From assembly GCF_017599305.1 (NCBI RefSeq), contig NZ_JAGFWR010000011.1:124001-188000 (forward strand): a stretch of 64,000 nucleotides of DNA, in the 5' to 3' direction. Positions 16,313 to 26,798 of this stretch are shown here, one piece after another. The number at the start of each line of letters is the position of its first letter. Within the stretch, counting starts at the first letter, position 1. The stretch comes from Micromonospora antibiotica (GTDB lineage Bacteria > Actinomycetota > Actinomycetes > Mycobacteriales > Micromonosporaceae). The position numbers were made by a program, and so were the translations under genes. Below the pieces are notes generated by a model. It saw nothing but the letters and a program-made list of their open reading frames with translations. It was not told where the DNA came from and did no database searches.

Positions 16313-17531
16313 CGCGCACGCCGACCGGGATGGCCCGCTCGTCGACGTCGAAGGACGCCCGGTGCAGGTCCATGGTGGGGCCCCCGGCGCGGCCCACGCC
16401 GAGCCGGGCCAGCGCACCGGGGACGTGTTCGAGATACCAGGAGAAGTCCTCGCCGCCCATGCTCTGCGGGGTCTCCGCGATCCCCTCCGGGCCGAGCGCG
16501 GCGGCGGTGGCGGCGGTGAGGATGCCGATGGCGCGAGCGTCGTTGCTGACGGGTGGCCGGCCGCGCAGGTATTCCAGGTCGACGGTGGCGCCGGTGGGCG
16601 CGAGGACGTCCCGGACGACCTGAGCGACGATCTCCGGGGCCCGTTCCCAGGTGTCGCGGTCCATCACCCGCAGGGTGCCGGCCGCACACGCCTCGGACGG
16701 GATGACGTTGTACCGGGTGCCGGCCGAGGCGTGGCCGAACACCAGCAGCAGCCCGCTGTTGGCCGGCACCCGGCGGGTGACCAGGGCCGGGACCTCGGTG
16801 ACCAGCCGGCCGAGCGCGTCGACCAGGTCGACGGTCAGGTGGGGGCGGGCGGTGTGCCCGCCCGGCCCGGTGAGCTTGACGGTGACGTTGTCGGCCGCCG
16901 CGGTGATCGGACCGACCCGCAGCCCCACCCGGCCCACCGGCTGGTTGGGGTCACAGTGCAGGGCGAAGATCTGCACCACGTCGTCCAGGCCGCCGGCCTC
17001 GATGACCTCCAGGGAGCCGCAGGGCAGGATCTCCTCGGCCGGCTGGAAGATCATCCGGACCCGGCCGTCGAGCTGGCCGGCGTCGGCGAGCTGGGCCAGC
17101 AGCATGCCGACGCCGAGCAGCACGGCCGTGTGCACGTCATGGCCGCAGGCGTGGCACACCCCGTCCACGGTGGACCGGTAGGAGACGTCCTTGACGTCGG
17201 TCAGCGGCAGGGCGTCGATGTCGGCGCGGAGCGCCACGACCGGGCCGTCGGGCCGCCCGTCGATGTCGCAGATCACCCCGTTGCCCTTGGGCAGCAGTCG
17301 GGGATGCAGCCCGGCGAGGGTGAGTTCCCGGGCGATCAGCGCCGCCGTCTCGAACTCCTCACCGGAGAGTTCCGGGTGGGAGTGGAGGTGGCGGCGGGTG
17401 GCGATCAGGCCGGGTACCCGCAGCGCGAGCAGGTGATCCAGATCGTGGGGCAGGGGCTGGGACCCGGACGGCGCCTCCGCCCAGGACGACGCCAGCTGGC
17501 TGCCGTTCGGCAGCGTCAACGCACTCGTCAC
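16269..17531 (-). CDS. M20 family metallo-amidohydrolase
   Basis: A 420-residue zinc peptidase/amidohydrolase of the M20D (HipO/IAA-amidohydrolase) type. Motifs: RRHLHSHPELSGEE, the metal-binding ACGHDVHTA, FQPAEEILPCGS with the catalytic Glu pair, GGHTARPH in the lid domain, and MGGEDFSWYL at the C-terminus. These enzymes hydrolyse N-acyl amino acids or small amides in the cytoplasm. GTG 17531 is the conservative start. An in-frame ATG at 17717 has a near-ideal AGGAGGTGG and would add 62 residues, but that stretch has much lower third-position GC and contains TTA, ATA and CTA codons. The 3' end overlaps the DUF4349 gene on the other strand by 44 bp. Confidence 0.85.
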   Translation of the reverse strand: MTSALTLPNGSQLASSWAEAPSGSQPLPHDLDHLLALRVPGLIATRRHLHSHPELSGEEFETAALIARELTLAGLHPRLLPKGNGVICDIDGRPDGPVVALRADIDALPLTDVKDVSYRSTVDGVCHACGHDVHTAVLLGVGMLLAQLADAGQLDGRVRMIFQPAEEILPCGSLEVIEAGGLDDVVQIFALHCDPNQPVGRVGLRVGPITAAADNVTVKLTGPGGHTARPHLTVDLVDALGRLVTEVPALVTRRVPANSGLLLVFGHASAGTRYNVIPSEACAAGTLRVMDRDTWERAPEIVAQVVRDVLAPTGATVDLEYLRGRPPVSNDARAIGILTAATAAALGPEGIAETPQSMGGEDFSWYLEHVPGALARLGVGRAGGPTMDLHRASFDVDERAIPVGVRVMVQTALRALAAAR

Positions 17532-18225
17532 GTCGAATTCTCGATCACTAGAAATGGATGGATCATCGGGGAGGACAGCAGACAGCCTAGACCTCCGACG
17601 GTGACGCTGCGCAACCTCGTTACGGTAGTGATCGGAGCGCACAGCGTCACGTAAGCCCTGGTGGGAGGGGTCGAATATCTGCGGGACAGCAGGTAGATCG
17701 CGGTCGGACGCCGTCATCTGCCCCCCACCTCCTACAACGCGTAACCGATTGGGCGGTCGCGAAATCGGCGTCGATCCGGGGCCGTCGTACCCGAATTGTC
17801 GCATTGGTCGCCCCGGGCGGCCGACAGTCCGACAATTAGCCGACGCCGCCGGGTGAGCAGCCGGTGCCCGACGGTGACACGGCGTCTCCGGGCCCGCGCG
17901 GACATGCTGTCCGTCCCGTCCACCCGTCCGGGTTTACCCACGAACCCCGTACCGCACGCCAGGCCAGCCGAGCCGCCCCGCCGCCTGCCGGGCCGACCTG
18001 GCACACCACCGCAGGCTGTCACCGACGGTAGCCCCGGGCGCGTCGGCCTGGCGACCCCTAGCGGCCCCGACCGGACGACGACGGCGACCCCTGCCGGCAG
18101 CGGACTGCCGGCGGAGGTCGCCGTGCGGATCAACGTGGGGCCCGGCCCGCCCGCCGGGTCGCGGGCGGCACACCGGCCGGGTCGCGGGCGGCACACCGGC
18201 CGGGACCGCAGCGGTCGGACCGGGG
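17532..18225. other. Gene-poor region between mutase and amidohydrolase
   Basis: About 690 bp. The part at 17532-17850 is distinctly AT-richer than the surroundings and carries the Shine-Dalgarno plus ATG at 17717 (minus strand) in frame with the M20 gene, and a possible -10 TAGGCT at 17589-17584. From 17850 to 18225 the sequence is typical GC-rich spacer, with a hairpin GCCGGCAG/CTGCCGGC at 18093-18112 and a direct 23-bp duplication at about 18158-18203. The hairpin may end the mutase transcript. I see no further gene. Confidence 0.5.
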
Positions 18226-19809
<1,584 letters not shown>

Positions 19810-20039
19810 CCAGGGATGGTAGGACGCCCGGCGGCATCGGTGGGGTGAGGGATGGCGCACATCTCGGTTCGGCATCGGTCGACGGCAGGTGAACGGCCAG
19901 GTACACACCGTTCGGCAGGGCGGTCGGTAGCGTCGGATAGGACAAAGGTCCGCCGCGTCGGGTTTCGCATCGGGCGTCGGAACCAGCAAGATAGAGACGT
20001 TGTGTCCCAGCCCCCTCGACTTTCCCGGTGGCTTTTCCT

Positions 20040-22211
20040 GTGACTCAGATCCCGACGTGGAGCGGCGGACCAGTGAGTCCTCCCAACGGACGCGCAGCAC
20101 CCGGCACCATCATCGGCGGCCGGTACGAGTTGCGCTCCTCGGTGGGCAACGGCGGCATGGGCACGGTCTGGCGCGCGACAGACACCCTGCTGCGGCGCGA
20201 CGTGGCGGTCAAGGAGGTCGTCCTGCCGCCCGGGCTGGCCCCCAGCGACCGGGACGCGATGTACGAACGCACCCTGCGCGAGGCGCGCGCCGCCGCCGCG
20301 ATCCAGCACCCGGCCGTGGTCCAGGTCTACGACGTGGTCACCGAGGGTGGCCGGCCGTGGATCGTGATGGAGCTGCTGGACGCCCGCAGCCTCGCCGACA
20401 TGGTGATCGAGGACGGCCCGGTGGCCGGACGCGCGGTCGCCAAGATCGGCATCGCGCTGCTCGGCGCGCTGGAGGTGGCGCACGCCAACGGGGTGCTGCA
20501 CCGTGACGTCAAGCCGGCGAACGTGCTGATCTGCACCGACGGCCGCTGTGTGCTGACCGACTTCGGGGTGGCCCGGATGCCCACCGACGTCCAGCTCACC
20601 ACCCCCGGGATGGTGCTCGGCTCGCCGCACTTCATCTCCCCCGAGCGCGCCATGGGGCAGGATTTCGGCCCACCCAGCGACCTGTTCTCCCTCGGTGTGA
20701 CGCTCTACACGGCGGTCGAGGGGCGGCCCCCGTTCGACAAGGGCGACCCGATCGAGACCATGCACGCGGTCGTCGAGGACCCGCCGGCCACCCCGCAGCG
20801 CAGCGGCCCGCTGACCCGGGTGCTGATGGGCCTGCTGGAGAAGGACCCGGCCCGCCGGCTCGACGTGCACACCGCGCGGGCGATGCTGCGCGAACTGCTC
20901 GCCGGCCCGCTGACCAGCACGGCGACGGCGGTCAACTCGATCACCGACCCGTACTCGGTGGTGCCGGTGCAGCGCCCGTCGGGGCCGCCGGCCGTAACCG
21001 CGCCGCCGGCCGAGTCGAAGCCGAGCGGGCAGATCGGTGGCCGGGCGATGCTGGCCGCCGGTGAGTCGCTGACCGACCGGCTGGCGAAGCTGCGCCGGGG
21101 TGAACGCCCCGAGCCGGTGGCGACCTCGGCCGCCGCCCTCGACGACACCAGCGCCGACGCGTTCGCCGGCCCGCTGCACACCCCGACCGATGCGATGCCG
21201 GCATCGGGCGGGCCTACCGTCGACCCGCTGCCGACCCGCCCGACCGCCGGGACGTACGGCCGGCCGGAGGCCACCCAGCGGATCACCCCGAGCGCCGCCC
21301 CGGAGGCCACCCAGCGCATCGGTGGCGGCACCACCGACGCCACCCAGCGCATCGGCGGGCACCCGGACGCCACCCAGCGGATCGGCGCGGGCACCGAGAC
21401 CAGCCGGGCCGGCTACGGGGCCGCCGAGCCGACCCAGGCCATCTACGGCGGTGGCGGCAACTCCGAGCAGACCCAGGCGGTGTACGGCGGACAGTGGTCC
21501 ATCCCCGGCACCGGCCAGTCGTGGACGTCGCCACCCGCGCCGCCGGGCGGGGCCGACGGTGGCGCGCTCGGCCGGGCGAAGGGTGCCGGCGGTCGACTCG
21601 TCGGCACGGTCAAGGGCTGGCCGCGCAAGCTCCAGCTCGCGGCGGCCGGCGGCCTGGCCGTGGTGTTGCTGATCGGCGCGGTGGCGCTGTTCAGCGGCGG
21701 CGACCCGGAGCCGACCCCACCCCCGCAGGCCGGCCCGAGCGCACCGGCTGCCGGTGGCGGCGAGCTGCCGCCGATGCAGGAGCACAGCGCCCGGGGCATC
21801 CGGGTGAACGTGCCGAAGGGTTGGCAGCGGGCGACCGGCGGGGTCTACATCGACTACGTCGACCCGCAGGACAAGGGGCGCAAGGTCCGCATCCTCACCG
21901 AGAAGTTCGGCGGCTCATCGAGCCGCTGGGTCGAAGTGGCGGCGGACGGCCTCCGCAAGCGGACGAGTTCCTGCGCCAAGCCCTACGAGCAGCTGGCGAT
22001 GGGCGAAAAGAACCTCGCCGGCAAGTCGGCCGCCGAGTTCGAGTACACCTGCGGCGAGGGCGACGACAAGCGGCACGGGGTGTGGCGCGGGGTGGTGCAC
22101 GAGGGGAAGGTCTACTCGTTCTACCTCACCGCCAACGACGCCAAGTTCACCGAGAGCAAGCCGATCTTTGACGAGATGGTCAAGTCGTTCCAGCTCACCG
22201 GGGCCAGCTGA
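20040..22211 (+). CDS. Membrane Ser/Thr protein kinase with ATQRI repeats
   Basis: About 723 residues. The PknB-type kinase domain covers residues about 20-280: glycine loop VGNGGMGTVW, VAVKEV lysine, catalytic HRDVKPANVL near 154, DFGVAR near 174 and SPERA. A long Pro/Thr-rich juxtamembrane region holds repeated ATQRI or TQAI/V units (about residues 410-485). One transmembrane helix (LAAAGGLAVVLLIGAVALF) lies near 540-555. An extracytoplasmic domain of about 150 residues follows, with two Cys (SSCAKPYE and FEYTCGEG) that could form a disulfide. No PASTA repeats are present. It is probably an envelope or metabolic signalling kinase. GTG 20040 is preferred over GTG 20028 for the GGTGG ahead of it. 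Confidence 0.85.
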   Translation: MTQIPTWSGGPVSPPNGRAAPGTIIGGRYELRSSVGNGGMGTVWRATDTLLRRDVAVKEVVLPPGLAPSDRDAMYERTLREARAAAAIQHPAVVQVYDVVTEGGRPWIVMELLDARSLADMVIEDGPVAGRAVAKIGIALLGALEVAHANGVLHRDVKPANVLICTDGRCVLTDFGVARMPTDVQLTTPGMVLGSPHFISPERAMGQDFGPPSDLFSLGVTLYTAVEGRPPFDKGDPIETMHAVVEDPPATPQRSGPLTRVLMGLLEKDPARRLDVHTARAMLRELLAGPLTSTATAVNSITDPYSVVPVQRPSGPPAVTAPPAESKPSGQIGGRAMLAAGESLTDRLAKLRRGERPEPVATSAAALDDTSADAFAGPLHTPTDAMPASGGPTVDPLPTRPTAGTYGRPEATQRITPSAAPEATQRIGGGTTDATQRIGGHPDATQRIGAGTETSRAGYGAAEPTQAIYGGGGNSEQTQAVYGGQWSIPGTGQSWTSPPAPPGGADGGALGRAKGAGGRLVGTVKGWPRKLQLAAAGGLAVVLLIGAVALFSGGDPEPTPPPQAGPSAPAAGGGELPPMQEHSARGIRVNVPKGWQRATGGVYIDYVDPQDKGRKVRILTEKFGGSSSRWVEVAADGLRKRTSSCAKPYEQLAMGEKNLAGKSAAEFEYTCGEGDDKRHGVWRGVVHEGKVYSFYLTANDAKFTESKPIFDEMVKSFQLTGAS

Positions 22212-22302
22212 GCCGGCTCGCGGGGCGGGCCGGACCGGACCGCCCGGCAAGGTGATCCGGGTCGACCGGACCCGGTGATCCGCCGCCGTGCTATCAAGGG
22301 GC

Positions 22303-24021
22303 ATGGCGGCGGAAAGCACTGACCTCGACCGGATGCGCGACCAGGCTCGACGCTGGCTCGACGACGACCCCGACCCGGCCAGCCGGGACGAGCTGCGGGC
22401 CGTGCTCGACCGGCTGCCGGCCAGCGCGCCGGAGCTGGCCGACCGGTTCGCCGGCCCGCTGACCTTCGGCACGGCCGGGCTGCGCGGCCCGCTGCGCGCC
22501 GGGCCGAACGGCATGAACCTCGCGGTGGTCACCCGGGCGGCGGCCGGGCTGGTCGGCTGGCTCGACGCCGAGGGCGGCGAGGGTCCGCTGGTCATCGGGT
22601 ACGACGCCCGGCACGGTTCCCGGGAGTTCGCCGAGCGCACCGCCCAGGTCGCCACCGGCGCGGGCCGGCCGGCGCTGCTGCTGCCCCGGCCGCTGCCCAC
22701 CCCCGTGCTGGCGTACGCGGTGCGCAGGCTCGGCGGGGTGGCCGGGGTGATGGTGACGGCCAGCCACAACCCGCCGCAGGACAACGGCTACAAGGTCTAC
22801 CTGGGTGCCCAGCTCGGTGGGGCGCTCGGCGCGGGGGCGCAGATCGTGCCGCCGGCGGACGCCGGGATCGAGGCGGCCATCCGGGCGGTCGGCCCGCTGG
22901 CACAGGTGCCGTTGGGGCCGCCCGGCCAGGTGCTCGGCGACGACCTGGTCGCCGCGTACGTGGAACGGGCCGTGGCGGTGATCGAAGCGGGCGGGCCGCG
23001 TGACCTGCGGGTGGCGTACACGCCATTGCACGGGGTGGGGGCGGCGGTGCTGACGGCGACCTTCGCGCGGGCGGGTTTCCCGACCCCGGGGGTGGTGCCC
23101 GACCAGGCGGAACCGGATCCGGCCTTCCCCACCGTCAGCTTCCCCAACCCGGAGGAACCCGGCGCGGTGGACCGACTGGTGGCCCTCGCCCGGGCCACCG
23201 ACGCCGACCTGGCGATCGCCAACGACCCGGACGCCGACCGCTGCGCGGTGGTGGTCCGCGAGCTGTCGGGTGCCGTGGCGGGCCCGTCGGGTGCCGAGCC
23301 GGTGTCCTCGGGCACCGGGACGGGGTGGCGGATGTTGCGCGGGGACGAGGTGGGGGTACTGCTCGCCGACCACCTGATGCGGCGCGGCGTCGACGGCCTG
23401 TACGCGACCACGATCGTGTCGTCGTCCCTGCTCCGGGCGATGTGCGCGGCCCGGGGCCGGGCGTACGACGAGACGTTGACCGGGTTCAAGTGGATCGTCC
23501 GGGCCGGGGGTGGGACGCCACCGCTGGCGTACGGCTACGAGGAGGCGCTCGGCTACTGCGTGGCCCCCGAGCACGTACGCGACAAGGACGGCATCACCGC
23601 CGCGCTGACCGTCGCCGAACTGGCCGCGGGGTTGAAGGCGCAGGGGCGCACCCTGACCGACCGGCTGGACGAGCTGGCCGCCGAGTTCGGCGTGCACCAC
23701 ACCGACCAGTTGTCGGTCCGGGTGGACGACCTGCGGATCATCGCCGACGCGATGGCCCGGGTCCGGGCGGCCACCCCGACCACGCTGCTCGGTGCACCGG
23801 TCACCGAGACGCAGGACCTGCTGCCCGCCGCCGACGTGGTGATCCTGCGTACCGCCGCCGCCCGGGTGGTGATCCGCCCCTCGGGCACCGAGCCGAAGCT
23901 CAAGGCGTACCTGGAGGTGGTGGAGCCGGTCGCGGACGGGGACGTGCCGGCGGCCCGCACCCGGGCGGCGGCGGCGCTCACCACGCTGCGCACCGAGATC
24001 GCCACCGCCCTCGGCATCTGA
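22303..24021 (+). CDS. Phosphomannomutase/phosphoglucomutase family enzyme
   Basis: 572 residues of the alpha-D-phosphohexomutase superfamily. It shows TFGTAGLRGP at the N-terminus, the phosphoserine loop VTASHNPPQDNGYKVY near residue 150, the magnesium loop NDPDADRCAV near 308, the sugar-binding GYEEALGYC, and the phosphate-binding RPSGTEPKLKAYLEV near the end. Length and order match the longer PMM/PGM2 group, which also contains phosphopentomutase-type enzymes. Given the deoxyribose and nucleoside genes nearby, pentose 1-phosphate isomerisation is possible, but hexose phosphate is the default. ATG 22303 has AAGGGG just upstream. Confidence 0.85.
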   Translation: MAAESTDLDRMRDQARRWLDDDPDPASRDELRAVLDRLPASAPELADRFAGPLTFGTAGLRGPLRAGPNGMNLAVVTRAAAGLVGWLDAEGGEGPLVIGYDARHGSREFAERTAQVATGAGRPALLLPRPLPTPVLAYAVRRLGGVAGVMVTASHNPPQDNGYKVYLGAQLGGALGAGAQIVPPADAGIEAAIRAVGPLAQVPLGPPGQVLGDDLVAAYVERAVAVIEAGGPRDLRVAYTPLHGVGAAVLTATFARAGFPTPGVVPDQAEPDPAFPTVSFPNPEEPGAVDRLVALARATDADLAIANDPDADRCAVVVRELSGAVAGPSGAEPVSSGTGTGWRMLRGDEVGVLLADHLMRRGVDGLYATTIVSSSLLRAMCAARGRAYDETLTGFKWIVRAGGGTPPLAYGYEEALGYCVAPEHVRDKDGITAALTVAELAAGLKAQGRTLTDRLDELAAEFGVHHTDQLSVRVDDLRIIADAMARVRAATPTTLLGAPVTETQDLLPAADVVILRTAAARVVIRPSGTEPKLKAYLEVVEPVADGDVPAARTRAAAALTTLRTEIATALGI

Positions 24022-24190
24022 CCCCGCCCACCACGCACCGCGCCGCATTCTCCGCCCACGCACCGCACCGCATTGCCCGCCACGCGCCGCGCCGCATTCT
24101 CCGCCCACGCACCGCACCGCATTGCCCGCCACGCGCCGCGCCGCATTCTCCGCCCACGCACCGCGCCGCATTCTCCGCCACGCGCCGCAC
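24022..24190. repeat. 49-bp composite tandem repeat
   Basis: Blocks containing GCCGCATTCTCCGCCCACGC recur at 24045, 24094 and 24143 (49-bp period), with an additional half-period copy at 24168. Each unit is two related halves of about 24-25 bp, the second with CATTGCCCGCCACGC. It lies downstream of the phosphomutase and abuts a long palindrome. Confidence 0.8.
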
Positions 24191-24203
24191 TGCATGATCA
24201 ACT

Positions 24204-24262
24204 CAATTTCCATGTTGTAGCGGCATCCGTCCCCCTCGGAGGCCACTACAACATGGAAATTG
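24204..24262. repeat. Long palindrome, GTTGTAGTGGC family, copy 1
   Basis: Arms of 21 bp (24204-24224 and 24242-24262) with one mismatch around a 17-nt loop. The loop-proximal core is GTTGTAGCGGC/GCCACTACAAC; the outer arm is CAATTTCCAT. It is preceded by GCATGATCAACT, a flank shared with copy 2. Confidence 0.85.
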
Positions 24263-24401
24263 CGCGCCTCGCCCGCAGCCCGCATCCGGACGGGCGAATT
24301 GGCGGTAAGGGCTCGACAGGTGGGTGGGAGAGGCGGTCGGCGGGACGGTTCGGGCAGCCACCTGGCCGCCCCGCTCGACCGGCAACAGGGCCTCGCCACC
24401 C

Positions 24402-24444
24402 ACCAGCACCAGCGCCAGCGCCAGCGCCAGCGCCAGCGCCAGCA
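24402..24444. repeat. CCAGCG hexanucleotide repeat
   Basis: Six or so near-perfect copies of CCAGCG in the leader region upstream of the XRE gene promoter. It could be prone to slippage. I see no gene around it. Confidence 0.8.
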
Positions 24445-24556
24445 GGTCATACCGATCGTTTCGGGGCGGGCGGTCGACCGGGACCGATCACCCGCGTTCG
24501 CGGGATCGATCCACCCCCGCACCCCCGTCGCCACGAATCTCACCTGGCGTCACACC

Positions 24557-24586
24557 TTGCTCGCAAAGCGCTCGCATGATTAGCAT
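24557..24586 (+). promoter_or_regulatory. Candidate promoter of the XRE-DUF397 pair
   Basis: TTGCTC (24557-24562), an 18-bp spacer and TAGCAT (24581-24586). This would give a 5' leader of about 100 nt, which also contains the left half of a TTGTTTCA inverted repeat (24661-24668). Confidence 0.4.
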
Positions 24587-24660
24587 CAGCGCATCACTCT
24601 CACCATTTATCCGACGCCACCGAAATGCGTTCTCCCCGCTGTTGCATCGGCGGCGGCCCG

Positions 24661-24705
24661 TTGTTTCATTCAGGACGGAAAGGTGTTGCACGGTGCGTGA
24701 AACAA
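24661..24705. promoter_or_regulatory. 8-bp inverted repeat flanking the XRE start codon
   Basis: TTGTTTCA at 24661-24668 and its exact complement TGAAACAA at 24698-24705, 37 bp apart. The right half lies inside codons 2-5 of the XRE gene. It is AT-rich and unusual here; it is a candidate autoregulatory operator or a stem enclosing the ribosome binding site. Confidence 0.45.
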
Positions 24706-25577
24706 ACAGTTCGACGGTGCCCCGACGGCAGCTCGGCAGGTTGCTCACCCAATTGCGGGAGGACGCCAGGCTCAGCATCGAGTCGGCGGCCGGTGAGCTG
24801 GACTGCTCACGACAGAAGCTCTGGCGCATCGAGCGGGGTCTGACGTCGGCCAAGACGCCGGACGTCCGGATGCTCTGCGAGCTGTACCGGGCCACTCCGG
24901 ACCAGGCGAGCGTGCTGCTGGGGCTGGCCGAGGTGAGCCGGGCCGAGGGGTGGTGGCACGCGCACGGCAGCGCGGTGCCGTCCTGGTTCTCGCTCTACGT
25001 CGGCCTGGAGAACGTCGCCAGCAGCATTCGTCATTACAACGCCGAGCTGGTGCCGGGGCTGTTGCAGACCCCCGGCTATGCCACCGCCCTCTTCCAGCAC
25101 AACCGGCCCGAGCTTGGCGAAGAGGAGCAGCAGAGGGCGGTGAGTTTCCGCATCCAGCGGCAGGGGTTGCTGGCCCGACGACTGCCGCCGGCCCCCTCGC
25201 TGACGGTGATCCTCAGCGAGGCGGTGCTGCGCCGCCCGGTGCCCGGCCGGTCGGTGATGGCCGACCAGCTCCGGCACCTGGTGGCCGTCGGCGAGCGGCA
25301 CAACATCACGATCCGGGTGCTGCCGCTGGCCGCCGGGCCGCCACTGGCCGCCGAGGCCGGCACCTTCGTGCTGCTCGACTTCCCGCCCTCGGCGCTGGGC
25401 AGCCCGAGCGAGCCGCCGACCGTCTACGTCGAAGGGCTCACCGGGGCGCTCTACCTCGACCAGCCGGCAGAGATCGCCGCCTACGAGCGGGTCTGGAAGG
25501 GGCTAGATTCCCTCGCCCTCGACCCGGGACAATCGACCGAGCTGATTGACGCGATCCGGGGAGAGTGCCATGCCTGA
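24693..25577 (+). CDS. XRE-family regulator with DUF5753 domain
   Basis: 294 residues. The N-terminal helix-turn-helix (residues about 10-65: RRQLGRLLTQLREDARLSIE and QKLWRIERGLTSAKTPDVRML) is followed by the DUF5753 domain. Its usual features are present: the aromatic WFSLYVGLENVASSIRHYNAELVPGLLQT region and VYVEGLTGALYLDQ near the end. In Streptomyces and relatives these regulators are paired with a small DUF397 protein and modulate development or secondary metabolism. Here the DUF397 gene overlaps the 3' end by 8 bp. GTG 24693 is supported by GGAAAGG upstream and by the position of the HTH. Confidence 0.9.
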   Translation: MRETNSSTVPRRQLGRLLTQLREDARLSIESAAGELDCSRQKLWRIERGLTSAKTPDVRMLCELYRATPDQASVLLGLAEVSRAEGWWHAHGSAVPSWFSLYVGLENVASSIRHYNAELVPGLLQTPGYATALFQHNRPELGEEEQQRAVSFRIQRQGLLARRLPPAPSLTVILSEAVLRRPVPGRSVMADQLRHLVAVGERHNITIRVLPLAAGPPLAAEAGTFVLLDFPPSALGSPSEPPTVYVEGLTGALYLDQPAEIAAYERVWKGLDSLALDPGQSTELIDAIRGECHA

Positions 25578-25773
25578 CCTGACCGACGCCCGCTGGCGCA
25601 CCAGCACCCGCAGCGGCACCAACGGCGGCGACTGTGTCGAGGTGGCCGACAACCTCCCCGGGATCATCGGCATCCGGGACAGCAAGGACCCGACCGGCCC
25701 CGCCCTCACCGTCCCACCCGCCGCCTGGTCCGCCTTCGTCACCGACCTCAAGGCGCACCGGCTCACCCGCTGA
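25570..25773 (+). CDS. DUF397 domain protein
   Basis: A 67-residue protein with the whole DUF397 signature: W(R)TSTRSGTNGGDCVEVAD, IGIRDSKDPTGPALTVPPAAW and F. It overlaps the end of the XRE gene (ATG 25570, upstream stop at 25575-25577), the standard layout for this pair. In known systems the small protein acts as partner or antagonist of the XRE regulator, similar to the BldB or WhiJ groups. Cytoplasmic; no other domain. Confidence 0.9.
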   Translation: MPDLTDARWRTSTRSGTNGGDCVEVADNLPGIIGIRDSKDPTGPALTVPPAAWSAFVTDLKAHRLTR

Positions 25774-25860
25774 CGGCGCTCACCGCCCCGCGCACCGAGA
25801 CCGCCACCACCCTGGCCGTCTGCCGGCCCTGGGCACACACTCCGCACAGCATGATCGACT

Positions 25861-25919
25861 CAGTTTCCTGGTTGTAGTGGCATCCGAGCGGGATGGATGC
25901 CACTACAACCAGGAAACTG
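25861..25919. repeat. Long palindrome, GTTGTAGTGGC family, copy 2
   Basis: Perfect 25-bp arms (25861-25885 and 25895-25919) around a 9-nt loop. The core is GTTGTAGTGGC/GCCACTACAAC and the outer arm is CAGTTTCCTG. The flank GCATGATCGACT matches copy 1. It lies between the convergent DUF397 and GPP34 genes and could also stop transcription. Confidence 0.9.
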
Positions 25920-25960
25920 CGAGGCTCCCGCGCAACCAGCGGGGTCGCGTGTGGTGGCGG

Positions 25961-26644
25961 TCAGCTCACGGCGCGCTTGCCGAGTGCGTGGTCGACGGCC
26001 TGGCCGAGGGCGGTGACGACCAGGGCCACCGAGGGGCGGACCACCGACTCCTCCAGGCTGATCGTGCCGGAGAAACCGGCCCCGCCCGCGATCTCCTCCA
26101 GCCGCCGCCGGGCGTCCTGCGCCGCGCTGCCGGTCAGGCCGAGCGCCGGTTCCATCCGCAGCACCGCAACCAGCGTGGCCAGCGCCGCCGTCCGCTCGTC
26201 GGGCAACTGCTCGCCGGCCAGCGCCTCGGCCAGCCGACGCCGGCTGTCCTGCTCCACGGACGGGTCGGTGGTCGGGTAGCGGTGCACCACGATGAAGTCC
26301 AGCTCGGTCTCCTCGACGTCACGCACCACGCCCCGGTCGACCAGGTCGCCGAGGATGCGGTCACGCAGGCCGTGCCGCAGCCGCTGCACCCAGGAGGACG
26401 GGCTGTGCGGGGTGTCGGCGGCCATCCGGCCCAGCACCCCGTCCAGGATCGGTTCGCCGACCGGCGTCGGGTCGGTCACCACCAGGTTCCCGTCGACGTA
26501 CGCGATCCGGCCGGCAAGGGCCAGCTCGACCAGGACGGCGGCGGCCATCCCCAGGTCGAGGCTGATCCGGGGCATGGTCGCCTTGCCGGATTCATCGTCA
26601 TACGCGAGGAGCAGCAACTCCTCGGCCAGCGCAACACCAGTCAT
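25961..26644 (-). CDS. GPP34 (GOLPH3/Vps74-like) family protein
   Basis: 227 residues matching the bacterial GPP34 phosphoprotein family: LAEELLLLAYDDESGK at the start, LDLGMAAAVLVELALAGRIAYVDGNLVV, then two helical repeats ending with VALVVTALGQAVDHAL. In eukaryotes the fold binds phosphatidylinositol 4-phosphate at the Golgi. Actinobacterial members, often in several copies, have no established role; membrane or lipid binding is inference. TACCGT at 26658-26653 ends 8 nt before ATG 26644, suggesting a leaderless transcript. Downstream of upp but separated from it by a minisatellite. Confidence 0.8.
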   Translation of the reverse strand: MTGVALAEELLLLAYDDESGKATMPRISLDLGMAAAVLVELALAGRIAYVDGNLVVTDPTPVGEPILDGVLGRMAADTPHSPSSWVQRLRHGLRDRILGDLVDRGVVRDVEETELDFIVVHRYPTTDPSVEQDSRRRLAEALAGEQLPDERTAALATLVAVLRMEPALGLTGSAAQDARRRLEEIAGGAGFSGTISLEESVVRPSVALVVTALGQAVDHALGKRAVS

Positions 26645-26798
26645 GGCCCGAGACGGTAGCGCCTGAACGCACCCCGCGCTCACCGACTCGCTCTGGGTGG
26701 GAAGGCAACCCCCGCGACCGACCCGACCACCCGCCAGCTCAGCCCGGAGACACCGGAGCTGGGCGGGCCGGAAACGGAGCATGCCGGCCGCAAGCTGA

